NCBI GenBank assembly: GCA_033026295.1
Contig: CM065170.1
Location: 13,650,040 to 13,714,039, forward strand
Reading direction: 5' to 3'
DNA from: Channa striata
Lineage: Eukaryota; Chordata; Actinopteri; Anabantiformes; Channidae
Length of the DNA stretch: 64,000 nucleotides
The translations under genes and the position numbers were made by a program. Under the pieces are notes generated by a model, which searched no databases, was not told the origin of the DNA, and worked only from the letters and a program-made list of their open reading frames with translations. Shown here in pieces: positions 50,005 through 63,041 of the stretch; the stretch's first letter is position 1; each line of letters starts with the position of its first letter.

Positions 50005-50596
50005 GTATGGAGCCTCTTTTAGTAACCCCCAGAGTGCAGGAGCATGGTGCAGAAAATCCACTTTGGTTCCTCCCATCATCTATGAAATCTGCTGCTCTCC
50101 ATTCCTTAAACTCCTACTCTTACTCTTTTTTTCTTTTTAACCTGAAATTCAGTAGCCTCAATATGAGATCTACAATATGCTGTAGTGTTGCTGAAATAAA
50201 TAATCTACTAGAGCGCACGTGGATATCAGTTGCTCTCTAAGACTTGTAAGCCCACTTCAAGACGAAGCTCATGAAATATTTGTTATGGCCCATGCAGTTA
50301 GGTGGTATCTTGGTTTTCTCACTTTACAGAGTGAAGGCAGGTAGGGAGTTCAGTGCATATTCCCTTGTTGTGCTCTGCCTGACTTATTCTTAGGCTGTGC
50401 TGATGTGGAAAAATCATATCCATTGGAAGTTTTGGCCTGAATACAGAGTAGCTTGATTAAAATCATATATACCATGCATAAAGAACATGTTGAAATTCAC
50501 ACAGACACATGCAAACGTAGAAAACTCACACAGCAGGATATTCTCAAGACTATTGAAATGTTGTTGCCTCAAAAAGTATATTGTGCCACGGGAGAC

Positions 50597-50640
50597 TGTG
50601 TGTGCGTGTGTCTGTGCGCGTGTGCGTGTGTGTGTGCATG
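50597..50640. repeat. Imperfect (GT)n microsatellite
   Basis: GT dinucleotides with CG and CT interruptions. Open frames on both strands across it are artefacts. Confidence 0.85.
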
Positions 50641-51881
50641 GATGCCCATGTGCCAAGCCATCGGGACATCTGTGGAAACAGTGAGCTGGCTGTAATGGCC
50701 AAGTTGGCCATTAAATTGTGCCAGGGGAGAGACCCCTCAGAGGGATGTAATGTGTACCACTGAGCTTTGGCTCAGTCTCTCTGTCACGGGAGCCCTGAGT
50801 TTAAACAAGGTGAGCGGAGAGGTAGAATTAGGGGGAAAAGATCTGTCACTGTCTTTAAGTCTTCAGGCTGCTTTCCTTCTCTGATTTTATTCCAGTCTGA
50901 TGGAGCTAGTGATTTATGCGCAAGTCTGCATTTACTGTACATCCTGTCCTCAGGCTGCAAATGGGTACTGATGAAGCAGTGATAAGGTGAAATACAGTTC
51001 ACAGAATACACAAACATGAAATTGAATGGGCTAATCCAAAAATTTGGGGTTGCATTTTCATAGCATTGGGTTGTTTTCGAAAGCTAAGTTAAAGAAAGTA
51101 GTCATAAAAATCAAAGCAGCAAATTTGATTCGAAGGACTTTATATATCTGTGCTGCAAAGAACATTCTCTGTCCTAAGCAGAAAACTATTAAAATCTAAA
51201 TAACCTCAGAAAGGTGATGGACAGGCATGAAAGATGTTGTATTTAGAGAAAACAGCAACATGGTACTTTTACATCCAGATGTCAAGCAACCAGAATTATA
51301 AAAAAAAATAATAATCTGGACTACAAAAACAGTGAGTCAGCCATGTTTTTGACACACACGACACGCAGCCTTTGCTTTTCTATTTTGAAAAGGCTGTTCA
51401 CGTCTCTGTACGTGCATGTAAACTACACCTGTCTACAATACAGATTTTTAATGTGCTTTCCACAGAGAGCCACCAAAGCAACGTATTTCTACAGAAAACC
51501 GAAATACATCAAGGGAACAGAGCTGAAACAACTAATCTAGCTTCTCTTTCATCAAAGCTGCTGAACACAGACTATAGTGTTTGTAGTTGTGTGTTCGTTT
51601 TCCTTTTTTACCCACATTATCATGATCACACATATAAAAACAGAAATAGTTTTTCTGGTACCTTTGTCATATCCAATTGTGTTCCTGTGGGCGCATCCGT
51701 ACTGCTCCTTGTGCTCCAGGGAACAAGAGAACACGGCACCTGAAATGGACACAAACACAAGTCTTCCAGAGATTCACGTGAGACCGCACACATGTTGTGC
51801 ACACCACGGTATTTGTGTAGACACAGCATTAGGTGTGTTGCATGTCATACTAAACTATGAGGATGCTTTGGTCTCATTCAC

Positions 51882-51960
51882 AGTTTGTACAGACATTCAT
51901 GATGCCCAGATGACATTTCTGAGTCATGATCCACTTTTCCTTTACCACCACCATGAGGAT
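51882..51960 (+). repeat. Dispersed fish repeat, unit 1
   Basis: GTTTGTACAGACATTCATGA, then TGCCCAGATGACATTTCTGA, then TGATCCACTTTTCCTTTACC and ACCACCATGAGG. This follows the order of a widespread teleost repeat unit (GGTACAGACATTCATGGTCC, CCAGA.GATGAAT..TGA, TGATC..CT.TTCCTTTAGC, GCCACCATGAGG). The class is unknown to me. A second unit follows at 52050. Confidence 0.55.
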
Positions 51961-52049
51961 AACCGTATATTGTTTAGAATGTAATTGCCAAGTATAGGAT
52001 ACAGTACATATACTGTAGTGTACTATATACAGTATTTCATAATTCGAAA

Positions 52050-52178
52050 GGGAAGTTCATAGTCCCCAGAAGAGGAATTCTGGGTCTCCTAATTCGTCCC
52101 CTAGCGCCACCAACCGTATACAGTTTTCAATTATGTAGTGAAATATCTTAAGCCTATATCCCTAACATTGGTAGCAGT
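52050..52178 (+). repeat. Dispersed fish repeat, unit 2
   Basis: GAAGTTCATAGTCCCCAGAA, then CTAGCGCCACCAACCGTATA, then CAGTTTTCAATTATGTAGTG and AAATATCTTAAGCC. It shares the 'TTCATGGTCCCCAGA ... CTAGCGCCACCA ... AGTGAAATATCT' order with the same family as unit 1. The roughly 90 bases between the units (51961-52049) are AT-rich and contain a small inverted repeat around TACTGTAGTGTACTA. Confidence 0.6.
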
Positions 52179-55100
52179 CTGATTTTTCATAGACCGTTCT
52201 CATTATTTAAATTGTACAATGTTCTCATGATCGTGATCGACAGGTGTCAGAACACACAGTGCGTCACAGCTTGCTGTGTGTAGCCCGTGTAGCCTCAGAC
52301 TGGTCAGGCCGCCCATGCTGTTAATGCTGTGACCGCATGATAAGTAAAGTAAGTTTGTTTAAAATATGTCCCTTTTAACAAAATTACTAATTTTGCAGAG
52401 CTAGTCCTCACCTGTGTCACTTGACTCCCAAACATTACTACATACTGTGGTTTAGGAACTTCAGACATTCACATAGAAAAGGCAAACAGTGTTGCACATT
52501 CCCGTCCTACTTTATACCTCTATTTGGCAGTCTTATATAAATTAGAAGAAAAGAACGAGACAGTTCTTGCAGAGAGTGTAACGTTCATTTTCTGTGTTGT
52601 GTGAGTTTGCTCATAAAATGAATTCAGATTTTACATAATCATGTGCTTGTACGGTTTCAGCTTCCCTTTTTATTGTAGCCACTGTTCCTAATGATGCTGA
52701 AATCACATTGTGAAGCCTCGTGCCCATAGTTGGTTTTAATCAGATATCTAAACTAAACTATATTTTTGTGGCTTACACACTGCTCACTATTTCTTCTCAG
52801 TTTCAATGCATTGTCTGTATTCCTGACTTGTTAATATTTGAAATATTGTAATATTTTTCAATTAATTTGAGTAATACTTTTGTTATCACCTGGATTTATG
52901 TTTTATGTGTTTGCCCTCTAGGTTTTTTTGAGTTGTTACTGTCTGGTGTTTGTCTGTAGAATTTAATCAAGAAAAAAACGGCTTTTGCCCATAAACTGTC
53001 TTCTTTCTCTATATCAGGGGTTTAAAAACCCTATTACCTTTGGTGGCAAATGGAAATTTGTGCCTTAGCTTTGAGTTCCAGACATGGCTTTATCTGCCTT
53101 TATATTCTTGTGCCCAGTTCACCTGAGCTGAACTTCACCACTGCATTAAAGGGACAAGGATGTTGAATACAGTTTGCAAATCACATGCTGGCATTGATGG
53201 ATCCTGTAGGTAGTAATGACTGACATTACATGGTGAGAGTGAAAAGGCGGCATATCAATAATTTTTTGTTAAAAGTCTGTCAGGCTTAAAGGACAGACAC
53301 AATGTCTTCTACTTGTTCGTCATTTTCTTATTTTTATGACCTATATTTTGTGGTTCTCCTTTTTTATACCACGACAATATTACAAGAATAAGCATTGTTG
53401 AGCAACCTTCCATTTGTGTTAACCCAAAAACCACAGAGGGTCAAGACAAACAAAATTCAATATGACCAACAATGAGGAATCTTGTTCAAATGTATTAGTC
53501 AAAGAGAGAGAGGAAGCTGAAGAAAAGTGGCGGTGACTCATTACAGTACCATAACCCTTAAAGGAAAAAACAAAGACTTTTACTCTCCATCCCAGAAGAA
53601 CACAACCAGGCAATTACCACCAAGTCTCTAATGGCTTTAACGCCTTTTTCCTATAGTCACTTAGCTGTTTGTGCTTTGGTTATTGGTGCATCCATATGTC
53701 AGTGTCCCTTTTTCGATAAAACATAACCACACTCAGCTCAGCACCATACAGCAATGCTTAGCACGTGTTGGGACAAAGTGTTTTCCTAAAGAGAAGAACA
53801 CGTTCACAAACCCTTAAAAATAAAAAGAAAGTCTGCAAACAAGGTCAGCTTCTTGCCTGAAGGTTTTTTGTTTTTTTTTACTGAGCTGTTATGAATCATT
53901 GCATTGGTTCTGCTGTTATAAACAGGATTTTAAAAAATCAATTAAGCTTTCTGTACTTTGTTTGATGTCTCCCACCCAGGGTTATCTGTTTCAAGCAGTG
54001 TAAGTGGGTTAGGTAATGTGCTTCACCACACATAACGCGTTATTAGGAGTGAGGGCCATTTTGCTTTATTGGATTGTGTATTTAAATAGACAACAATTTT
54101 CTAGTGAAGGTCTAAAAGTGTTTCGGTTGAAACTCTGTTATAAGAAATGCCTTTTTTTTAACAATTTACCTCAAATTATTATATCGATAATGATACGAGT
54201 CAGTTGGATTAACCTTTGTTACATAGGCTTTACTGCAAATTACAGCCTCTACTTTTCATTACTGGCCTTACTGTACAGCACAAACTGCAGGAGCAAAGCT
54301 GACACTATCTGCCTGGGCGGCTTATGTAACATTTGCCGTACAGTACGCTGTAAACACAGCTGGCTCTATGCAGCAAAACACTGCCAAGTGAAGTGCAAGA
54401 TGATAATTATCCTTGCATTTTTTTTTAAGAGGGAGAATATGTTTTGTTCTGGTTGCATTAGCATCTCAGCGAGAGTTTATCTTCTAGCATCTTTTATCAG
54501 TTATTAAACAGGATTAACTTGCTAGGCTACTTGTGACCTTTTGATAGGCATTTTCTACCTTAACATAAAATGCAAAACATAAAACATGAAAAAAGAGCTC
54601 TCTTTAATTATTAACAGTATTCTCTTGCTTCTCTTTGTTTTGTTTGCCTTTGCATGCTCTTATCTGGCTGATGAATGAGTGTTCTTTTACCTCAGATCAG
54701 AATATTGTATTTTAAATAGCTTTATCCGTGTAAAGGCCGAACAATCTGCAGTTAGCTGCCCAAAGCATCATTAACCTGATTTATTGTGTAAAATGCAGAC
54801 TTCAGTGATTTTGACTTATTATCATGGATGATTTTCAGAATTTATCAAACCCGTCAGAGGCAGAATTAAACTGCTAATATTGGTTTCCCCTCCTACAAAA
54901 AAAAAACACCTTTCTCCTTTTGATTTGTTGTTTTGTTTGTTCCTTGGATCTGGAACATATTTTCCGCAGCTTTTTTGGATTACAAATAAATTATGATATT
55001 TACCAGTGTATTATGTGTGCTCCTGTTACTGTTCAGGTTTGTTTACCCCATCCTGTTTTTCTCTCGTTATCAGAGACTTTATGTCAAGGCAGTGCATTTT

Positions 55101-56399
55101 TTGCTGTTTCACATCAATTAAACCCATGCTACTGCGGCACTGTCAGTGGTTTTTGGTAGATTCTAAAAGACTTCTGGGAACTGTAGTTTTTACCAAACTA
55201 TAAACAGAATTAATGGATGTGAGTTGTGCATATGTTGGAGACTATTTTCAGCTCCAGGTGCGTACACATATGTCGTGTTAGTATTTACAATAGCAGAAAT
55301 TAAAACCATAGAATAACCTGTTCAAACTATCGCCTTCTTGAACTTCCAGGCACCTAAATGTCTTTTTCCTCCCCTGAGCGTCATATTTGCTTAAAATGTT
55401 TGGGGGATCGTTTCATATCAAGGAGTGCACAAAGATGGACCCAGGAGGCTACTGAAAGTGCCAATATAACAATGCTTTTGTAATTAATCAGTGATATAAA
55501 CTAACTTGACAGGTTTTTTCTGCTGCCTGACATACTTCAACTACTTGCTGCATCTCTGTGTGGGTACATCAAATCCCAGTGCTGCTTTTGTCTGAGCTAC
55601 AATGGCTGCCCTATTGTTTTTTCCATGGCTATTAACAATCATCTGCCTTGGGTATTGTCATCCTTCAATAAACAAGCCCAAATAGCAGGGATACAAACAT
55701 AACAGCACGTCGTTGAGGTGAATTACTATTCTTCACCAGGAAGGTCATCTTGTAAGCTTGTTTCTGCATCTTTAATAACATAAAGGGTTCTGCCAGCTCC
55801 TTCTTCAGCTGTCAGAAATCAGCTTGTAGACTGTGACTGGAAAGCAGAAAAACATGAAAGTGTTTTTCAGTTCAAGTCATAATTCTGTAGAAAATAAATC
55901 CTCAGAGATTCCAACAAAGCAACCCATGTTTTTAAAAGAAAAGTTTTGAGAATTATCTCTTTGTTAGTCCGGATCCAGCTGTAAGAAATAATTTTTACTT
56001 AGGAGACTGTTGAGTTGAGTGTAAGGACATCTTGCACACAAACGGGATCTGCCATCCCATACTACAGGATGGACACTTGGGATGAAGTTACATTTATGAG
56101 ACATAGTACAATCTGGTGCATGCTTTGATTTAAAGTCTCTGTGTCACTTAACACAAGTTGAAATGCTAATCATCCTTGAGGGAAAACTGGGTCACAGCAG
56201 CAACAAAGACTGCGTAAAAATAGAACAAACACAACATAGTGAAGAAGAGGTACTGGGCATCCATGTCCTGCTGTTCCACACTCATGCCTGATTTTGAGAG
56301 GTCTTGGTGTGTTATTAAATGAAACATTTACACAGAACATTTCAGCCTTACTCATATTCTTCAGCAACATTTGCCTGAGGATGCAAACAATGGGGATCT

Positions 56400-56400
<1 letters not shown>

Positions 56401-56430
<30 letters not shown>
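56401..56430. repeat. (AAT)n trinucleotide microsatellite
   Basis: Ten ATA/AAT units within a generally AT-rich neighbourhood. Confidence 0.92.
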
Positions 56431-56433
<3 letters not shown>

Positions 56434-57218
56434 TATAGTATTATTGTTATGAAAATTATAAACATTCTGAAATTAAAGCTGGACTTCACATTTAAGACTT
56501 TAATTTAATACAAAACTAATTACACTGACCTTTCTGAATTAAAAAAATACTTTTTGGCATTTTCCTAGTATTACATTCAAACTGACCTTATGTAAAATAA
56601 AGTGCTTTCAGATAACTCCATTTTTCAGCTCTGTCATATTATTGATTCCATAAACCTATAATAAAGGAAAGCTAGTATATAATAGATAGTTCTCATAAAA
56701 AAATAAACATATTTTGAACTAATAAATGCTGATGCATTATAATTTTAACCACCTGTCAGCACATAAATAGTTAAGACCAGCTCCACCTTCACCAACAGTG
56801 ACCTATGACCCTTATCTTTTAGTAATTACTGTACACTGAAGCAATCTACCAATTTTCTAATTTCTAGCATTTATAGTTTCTTTGACATAAGGCCCTAACT
56901 TCAGACAATAGTGCCACCATGTCGTAAAATGTAGAAAATCTGCTCCCTCCTCTTACTTGAGTTAAAGAATTAAAGTAGAACTTGCAGTGGAGCCATTTTT
57001 TAGGCTGATACTTGCGCTTTTTGGTGGGAAATGTGGGATCTATTGTTTAGAGATTAGGATACCGTGACCCCTGTCGTGATGTTGATGATTTTCTTTTATT
57101 ATGTCTCTCACAAGGGCTCCTGTTTTATGGGCCACTGTTAATTGAGCTATATGATTGATGAGCTGCTTAAAAGCGCTATGAATCGTTGAGTGTCATTACC
57201 ACTGTGCTCACTCCCCAG

Positions 57219-57367
57219 GGAAGGCCTACCCTCCAGAGTTCTACTACGATACCTACAACCCTCTGTGGCAGAACAGACCCAGAGTCTATGGCTTCAAGCT
57301 CCAGTGGACCCAGATGAACCCCAATGCTGTGGACCGCATTGTCGCCTATAGACTCGGCATCAGACAG
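57219..57367 (+). CDS. mdga2: mdga2 exon, FnIII-like domain, first part
   Basis: A 149-nt exon, phase 1 in (CTCCCCAG|GG) and phase 0 out (AGACAG|GTAGGA). After the split glycine, its 49 codons begin KAYPPEFYYDTYNPLWQNRP and include LQWTQMNPNAVDRIVAYRLG, ending IRQ. This is the N-terminal half of the domain between Ig6 and MAM in MDGA proteins. It has the FnIII-type tryptophan (QW) and the 'Y.L.IR' strand. The TYNPLWQNR and WTQMNPNAVDRIV blocks are typical of MDGA2, while MDGA1 differs here. Confidence 0.97.
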
Positions 57368-59559
57368 GTAGGATGACTAAGAGCCGTCTGTGTTGAGTCC
57401 TTGCTCTGTTTGAAGAGTTTTAACCTGTAGCTCAATCATTCAAAATGCACATTACACTGAAAACGGTTCGGGCCTGCAGAGTTTTTATTCTCGGGGAGCT
57501 TTTGCTCCAGTCAGAACATGAGCTTTAAAGCCTGAACTGCTGCACCCTGCAACAGCAATCACTAAGTTGCTGGTGGGGGTCAGTATCTTTTCGGCCCTTC
57601 ACAGATGAATTAGTCATTTTGTGCCACAGAGCAAAAAAAACAACTTCCTTAATGCCAATTTAAGCATGTGATAGAAGTGTTTACACAGCTTCCCCTTTCT
57701 TGTTGTATTCCATTTCAAAGTGCCAAATCTTACGCCTCGATTCACTGTCTGTCTTATTCTGCACTTTTTGAGGATGTGAATGAGCCTCTGTGGGCCTTGC
57801 AGAATCACTAAGAACCTGTCAGGGGCAGTCAGTTGAGCGAGTTCTGTGGTTCCCTTGAATTGCTTCTGTTTTTGCTCTCCATCAGAAGCTCAGTCAGAGG
57901 AGTGGATGGGAACCCCGCAGAGAGACAGAGCAAGCAGAGCTCCTGTTTTCCCTGCTTCTCAAGTAAACTCCACAGATGACAGGCAGGCAGCATTGATGGA
58001 TTGCATGGTTACATTTTCTCTCTTTGGCAATCAATGTCTACCTTCCTTTCTCTCTCTGTTTCCTCTCACAGCACAGTTGGTCTTGATGGTTTTTCATTTG
58101 CAGCAGCAGCTGTGGAGATAAAGTTTGAAATAGTGAAGTAACTTCATTAACACCAGTGGTTCTTAAGTTACTGCAGCAGCGAGCTGCCATTCAGAGAAAT
58201 GTATGAAAAAAAAATGTAGCACACGCCGCAATGCTAAATCCATCTCAGTTCTGCTCAGAATTAGCAAGCATAGTCTGACAGTTGTGTTTGCAATGAATAA
58301 TATAATTTCATGTTTGTTTCACACTACACCCTCAAGGAATTAGAGGCTTGAAAACACATTCTAAACCAGCTATGTTTGTGTAGCGCAATGATTTTTCTGT
58401 CAACTATCTTAGTTGCTCTGTTTGGTAATAAATGATGTGGCGCTAGCAGAGCCTGTGTTTGCAATTGCCTGGCGTTCGTCTGCACACTTGCCAAGAAATT
58501 TACGTTTGTTTTCGCTGTTTTCACTGGTCCTGCTCACAGTCTGACTATAACGTCTGCATCTGTCCCAGAACAGACCCACAGTAACTCAGAAATCATATCA
58601 ACACTTTCAGTCTTTTCTGCATTTGTTTATTAAAAAAAAAAACACGAGTACCCAGCATATTTTAGCAGGGAATTAGTGTTTGAGCAAATTAATTTCTTTC
58701 TACCTTCTTCCCTTATTATCTCAAGAGGGTTCATTGTGTGACCATTATTTCCTTCCTCTGAGGCATAACAACCAGTCGGCCGTTGTTTTAGATTGCAGAG
58801 TTATTATACAGTATACAGCTTTTAGTATTGATTTAGAATGATGAATATTTTTTAATGTGACTTTTCGTGAAAAAGATTTGGAGCCGCAAATAAACAAGCG
58901 CCAAGGCAATTAGCAGGAGGAAATCAGAGCGAAAAGAGAAATGGGTGGGAGGAAAGGCTCCTTCTGTAAATGGATAAATGCAGAGATACCCCTGGACTGA
59001 CTGTGAAGGAGTGCAGTAAAGAAAGCGCTGGCACGTGGACCACATCACTTTGGTCTATTTATAGATCCAGCAGCAGCTCGACTGCTGTTCCTTTAGAATT
59101 ATTACCATTTTCTCTCACTACTTTTGAATTAATGCTCTGTAATGGATTGCTTTGTGTTATCGTCCAGTGCCCTGGTGAGAGACAGTCTGGCTGGAGGGGA
59201 AATGGGTATGAAGCTCTAAGCTGAAAGGCATGTGTGGGCGAGAATCACAAAACACAGATCACCGCACCTGTCAGGATGCAATGGAAAGGTGTGACATCTG
59301 CCCGTTTTGAAATTTTAGTCAACGACTACAAAAGTAGCCAGTAGTGTCCGGAAACTTGATTGTGCGTCCGTAACCCCACTAAGATAACTTTTTTAACTCA
59401 CATCTTGCCATCTTGGAGCCGCTTCTTCCTGCTCTCTTGCGTTTTCTTCTCCTCCTCCTTTCGTCGCTTTCTATTGATCTGTGTGAGTGTGCAAGCAGTT
59501 CAACAGTAGCCATACTAATTACGTGCAGGCAATCTACAGTAGATCAGCGCTCGTCTAGC

Positions 59560-59800
59560 ATTACACCATCACTTTGATTATTCTCGTGTTTTCTTTGGCT
59601 CCTGCTATGGCTTTGATCAATTCTGCTGTTTTTAAAGTTGCCATAAAAACCCCATGAACCTCCGCCGCAATCAAATGAAATTAAATCAATATGGCACTCT
59701 GCCTCTGTGGGGAAAATGTGGAGAATGAAAGGTAATGGGATGTAAACAGGAACCTTAATTGAGCACAGACGCAGGGATTCATTGAACATTAATGGGAATC
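59560..59800. promoter_or_regulatory. Possible conserved non-coding element
   Basis: Non-repetitive sequence with TTTGATCAATTC, GCAATCAAATGAAATTAAAT, AACCTTAATTGAGC and GAACATTAATGGG. The motif density is high and a long minus-strand frame is open across it, but it resembles no protein. This is an impression only. Confidence 0.2.
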
Positions 59801-60607
59801 AAAACAAAGGTGCAAAATCCATAAGCCAATGATGCATGATTCAAAGCATTTGAAAAGTTAAATGTTTTTCTCAATCGGCATTTCAAGTTTGATTTGATTT
59901 GCACATTTAAGCACAATTCCTTGTTGATGTGGGAAAAATTTAACTATTTGCTTCCATTTGTTCATTTGGAGTTTGAGGCTGCATTTGCCAAGACTAGCAT
60001 TTAAAGGCTCCATCTGTCTGGAGTTTTGGGACACACACACACATACACAGAGGCAAAAACATGCAACAACACACAACAATACACAAAAAATTCCTAATAA
60101 AGGCTTTGAATCTGACCCAAAACTAATTTGCGGCTACACATATACATTTATATTAATTCACTGTTATTTATGCTCAAATTATTAGACAATATCATCAAAG
60201 AAAGCAGTGTGGTGTGGGAACTGGCAATTTAAATGAGGTAATATACAACCCTCCAAGGCATTCTCATTCTCAAATGGACAGAGTGCTTCCAATCTGTCAT
60301 CACATCCATTCAAAATGAAATATTTTTGAGGCCTACTTTGCTTTCTGTTCAAGTTATAAAATGTTATTACATTTCTACAGTAATTAGACGTAAATGACTT
60401 CACTAAACTCGACCAATGGCAAATAAATAATCAACACTTATATTCAGGTTTTAAATATAGTTTATGGCCTGATTAATTTATAGACACTGAACCTAAACAT
60501 ATGTTTGCTGTAAATCCATAGTCGCACAAAACATCAAACATAAAGGTTCTGGGAGCTACTGTACTGTAAGTGAAAAAAAAATCAAAACTGTCCAAGAATA
60601 TCATGTA

Positions 60608-60624
60608 ATATATATATATATATA
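60608..60624. repeat. (TA)n microsatellite
   Basis: A short perfect alternating TA run. Confidence 0.9.
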
Positions 60625-61283
60625 GCATGCAGCCAAAACAGTGATAAATGATTATGAATCATGAATGATACAACAGCTGCCAAGCAGCACAATACAAACA
60701 TGACATTAGTGCTGGAGGTGAACTAATCTCATTCAACTAATATTTAACATACAGTGTGTTGTATAAAAGGCATGAGTTTAAATAACATTATATAAATAAA
60801 TTCTGAGTCTAGCAAATGCCTTTCAGTGCAGCCTTTGTAAACCTATCACAAACAATTATTACCCAAACTGCTAAATATGAACAGACTGTCATTTTAATAC
60901 ATCTCTGTCTCTAGTTGGAAACAACAGATATTACTTTTTTTTTGTTGTTTGCATCAAAAAGGTGTTTTCACTCTCTTTCTCTCACTCCCACAAATAGCAA
61001 ATGTGCTGGAAATGATACACCCTTTTTTAGAGCACACCCACACACATACACATACACACTTTTACGGACCAATACTATGTAATTTATAGCAATTAACTGC
61101 CATGCCTTTTGTACTTTAGAGAAAAGCTAAAATTTTAAAAACATAGGTAAGGACAACTGCACCATCTGTGATTACCAGTGACAGACAAAACACTCTATTT
61201 ACCTGCAAACTAATAGTGATGAAAACTTGCACCCCATAATTGTGGTTCATCCGGGCTTTAAGTAATTACTTAATTAGTATTGT

Positions 61284-61290
<7 letters not shown>

Positions 61291-61321
<31 letters not shown>
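61291..61321. repeat. (CA)15 microsatellite
   Basis: A perfect CA run preceded by a short TCTCTCT tract. It is the longest uninterrupted CA run in the window. Confidence 0.95.
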
Positions 61322-61324
<3 letters not shown>

Positions 61325-62852
61325 TTCACAGCTATTACACCTTCATTCACTGTCTCAATCTGCGAGTAACACATTTCCTCTTTTTCTTTGACTGAGAAGG
61401 GCATGTATAGTCACTAATTGTGATGCAGAAGCTGTAACTTGTCTTGTCAGCTGTTCACCTTAAGCTGATTCTCAAGGATAAAATGTACCCTATTTCTCTT
61501 CTCTTAGCCCCCAGTGAAAGCTGCAACAAACCTTCATTTTGTTTCTTTGAATTCCAGCGGGACTGTGTTCTATCACAGGCCATGGAAAGCGCGAGCTAAT
61601 TTTTGTGTGATGCCTCACCTGAAGACAGGTTTCCTCCTGTGATCTACATTGTGCAAAAAAAGAGGTTATAAATGTCAAAGTTATGCTATAAAGTGACAAA
61701 ACAATGTAGAACATTATAAAAGAAAAACTTTTGAGGAATAAGCCAATTACGCATGGACCACAACGGCTTTGACATTATTGAACTTGCATAAAGACTGTAA
61801 ATTGGAAGTCTTTAAAGTTAATCTTGGTAAATAGTGCATAGAGTTAAGACGATACTGTAGGTTTGTATATGCTCTGGCTGTTTGCCTACAAACTCATTAA
61901 AATGTAAGAATATCTTCAATGATTTCCTTTGAATGTCAATGGGACTGATGGGTAGCTAGCTGCCAACAGCTTGCAGAGAAAAAATGGTGCGTAGCATTTC
62001 TTGTTGGTGGATCATATGCCTGTAGACGAGGTTACTTGGAATATTAGAGTGACCATCCTACTCTGATGATGAAGGGAATACATATTTGCCATGGTCATAT
62101 GTTCCCAGGGGCAACATCTTGAGAACAGTGTCCTTTCTGCTTTACATACGGCACTTCAGACTTAAAAATGATCTGGTGTTTTGCACTGTACTGTTTGTCT
62201 AGTTGATATCTAGTTGCAACAATGATCCTGATGTTCAGTATCTCAAAGAATGATTTCCTGTTAGTGGGCTATAGTTGTTTGTTAAAACCCTGTTTGACAA
62301 ACATTTCCATATTGAATATTAAAAATCAAAATAACAAGTCCTTATAAAGAAGAGCTGGTTAAATTTGCAGATTTAGGTTCAATTTTTCATCAGGTTTGTG
62401 CTAAATTTGCAGATGCTCGTGTTGGTATTTTAGTCTGGTAGACATGATTTCACCCACCTTTGACATGCTCAGAATCTGAATTGTAAATTTATATTTATCT
62501 CATGCAGTTGTTCAGTTGTTGTTACTCTGTTGTGTGATTTCATCATTCAAAAGTAACCTAGTAGTTTTTGAGATTGCTGTGTGTCATCAAATGCTCTTTG
62601 ATGCAACCTGACTAACTGATCTGAAATGTTTCCCTGGATCTTCCAGCCAAACCAGATCACTGCCTGAAGAAGAGCTGTTTTTTCTACCAATTAAACTACA
62701 GCATATACAGTAATCTGGTTCTGTGGCATTTAGGGGTTTAGCAAAAAATAAATTAGGGTTCTAAGCTATGTGTTTATATAAGTCAAAATAACAAAAGTAT
62801 TTTTTCTAGAAAATTATACATCTCACTGAATCCTCGACTTTATATATAGTCA

Positions 62853-62943
62853 CATAAAATAGCACAGTCCCAAAACATATCCTTGTAGGACGCCACAATT
62901 TACAGGTGAGCTTATAGATTTTTGTGGGCCACGTATACTGCAT
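62853..62943 (-). pseudogene. LINE reverse transcriptase fragment, antisense to mdga2
   Basis: The minus strand reads SSPVNCGVLQGYVLGLCYFM. This is a slightly damaged form of the reverse transcriptase motif S..V.CGVPQGSVLGPLLF..Y found in non-LTR retrotransposons. Proline is replaced by leucine, serine by tyrosine, and the final PLLF by LCYF. The frame ends at 62850. Only this motif is recognisable, without the catalytic aspartates, so it is a small relic. The clade (L2, CR1 or Rex-like) cannot be settled from so little. Confidence 0.6.
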
Positions 62944-63041
62944 GTAAAATGTTTGATTGTTTGTAAATGTAGGCACAGAATTGGCTTTCGTCTAGTAATA
63001 TTTTCTAATACAAACCTCTGGTGTCTCTTCATCACGTTCAG

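Larger units (their letters stand above)
48488..57218 (+). other. mdga2 intron(s) between Ig6 and the FnIII-like domain (phase 1)
   Basis: An 8.7-kb interval if the microexon is skipped; with the microexon used it becomes two introns of 1,484 and 7,214 nt. It contains a GATA/GATG repeat (49365-49421), the microexon (49972-50004), an imperfect GT tract (50597-50640), a two-unit fish repeat (51882-51960 and 52050-52178) and an AAT repeat (56401-56430). The stretch 52200-56390 shows nothing I can assign. Confidence 0.8.
57368..63041 (+). other. mdga2 intron within the FnIII-like domain (phase 0)
   Basis: A 5.7-kb intron. It contains a possible conserved element (59560-59800), TA (60608-60624) and CA (61291-61321) microsatellites, and a minus-strand LINE reverse transcriptase fragment (62853-62943) about 100 bases before the acceptor. 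The rest is AT-rich intron without recognisable features. Confidence 0.85.

Noticed and set aside
53020..53040. CAGGGGTTTAAAAACCCTA, which resembles a hAT terminus or a palindrome
   Set aside because: No matching opposite end, target duplication or repeat body was found. A short palindrome can occur by chance.
54016..54507. Longest open frame in the window (163 codons, plus strand), rich in hydrophobic residues and cysteine
   Set aside because: It has no recognisable domain, the codon usage is AT-driven and there are no splice sites matching mdga2 phases. It is probably a chance frame.
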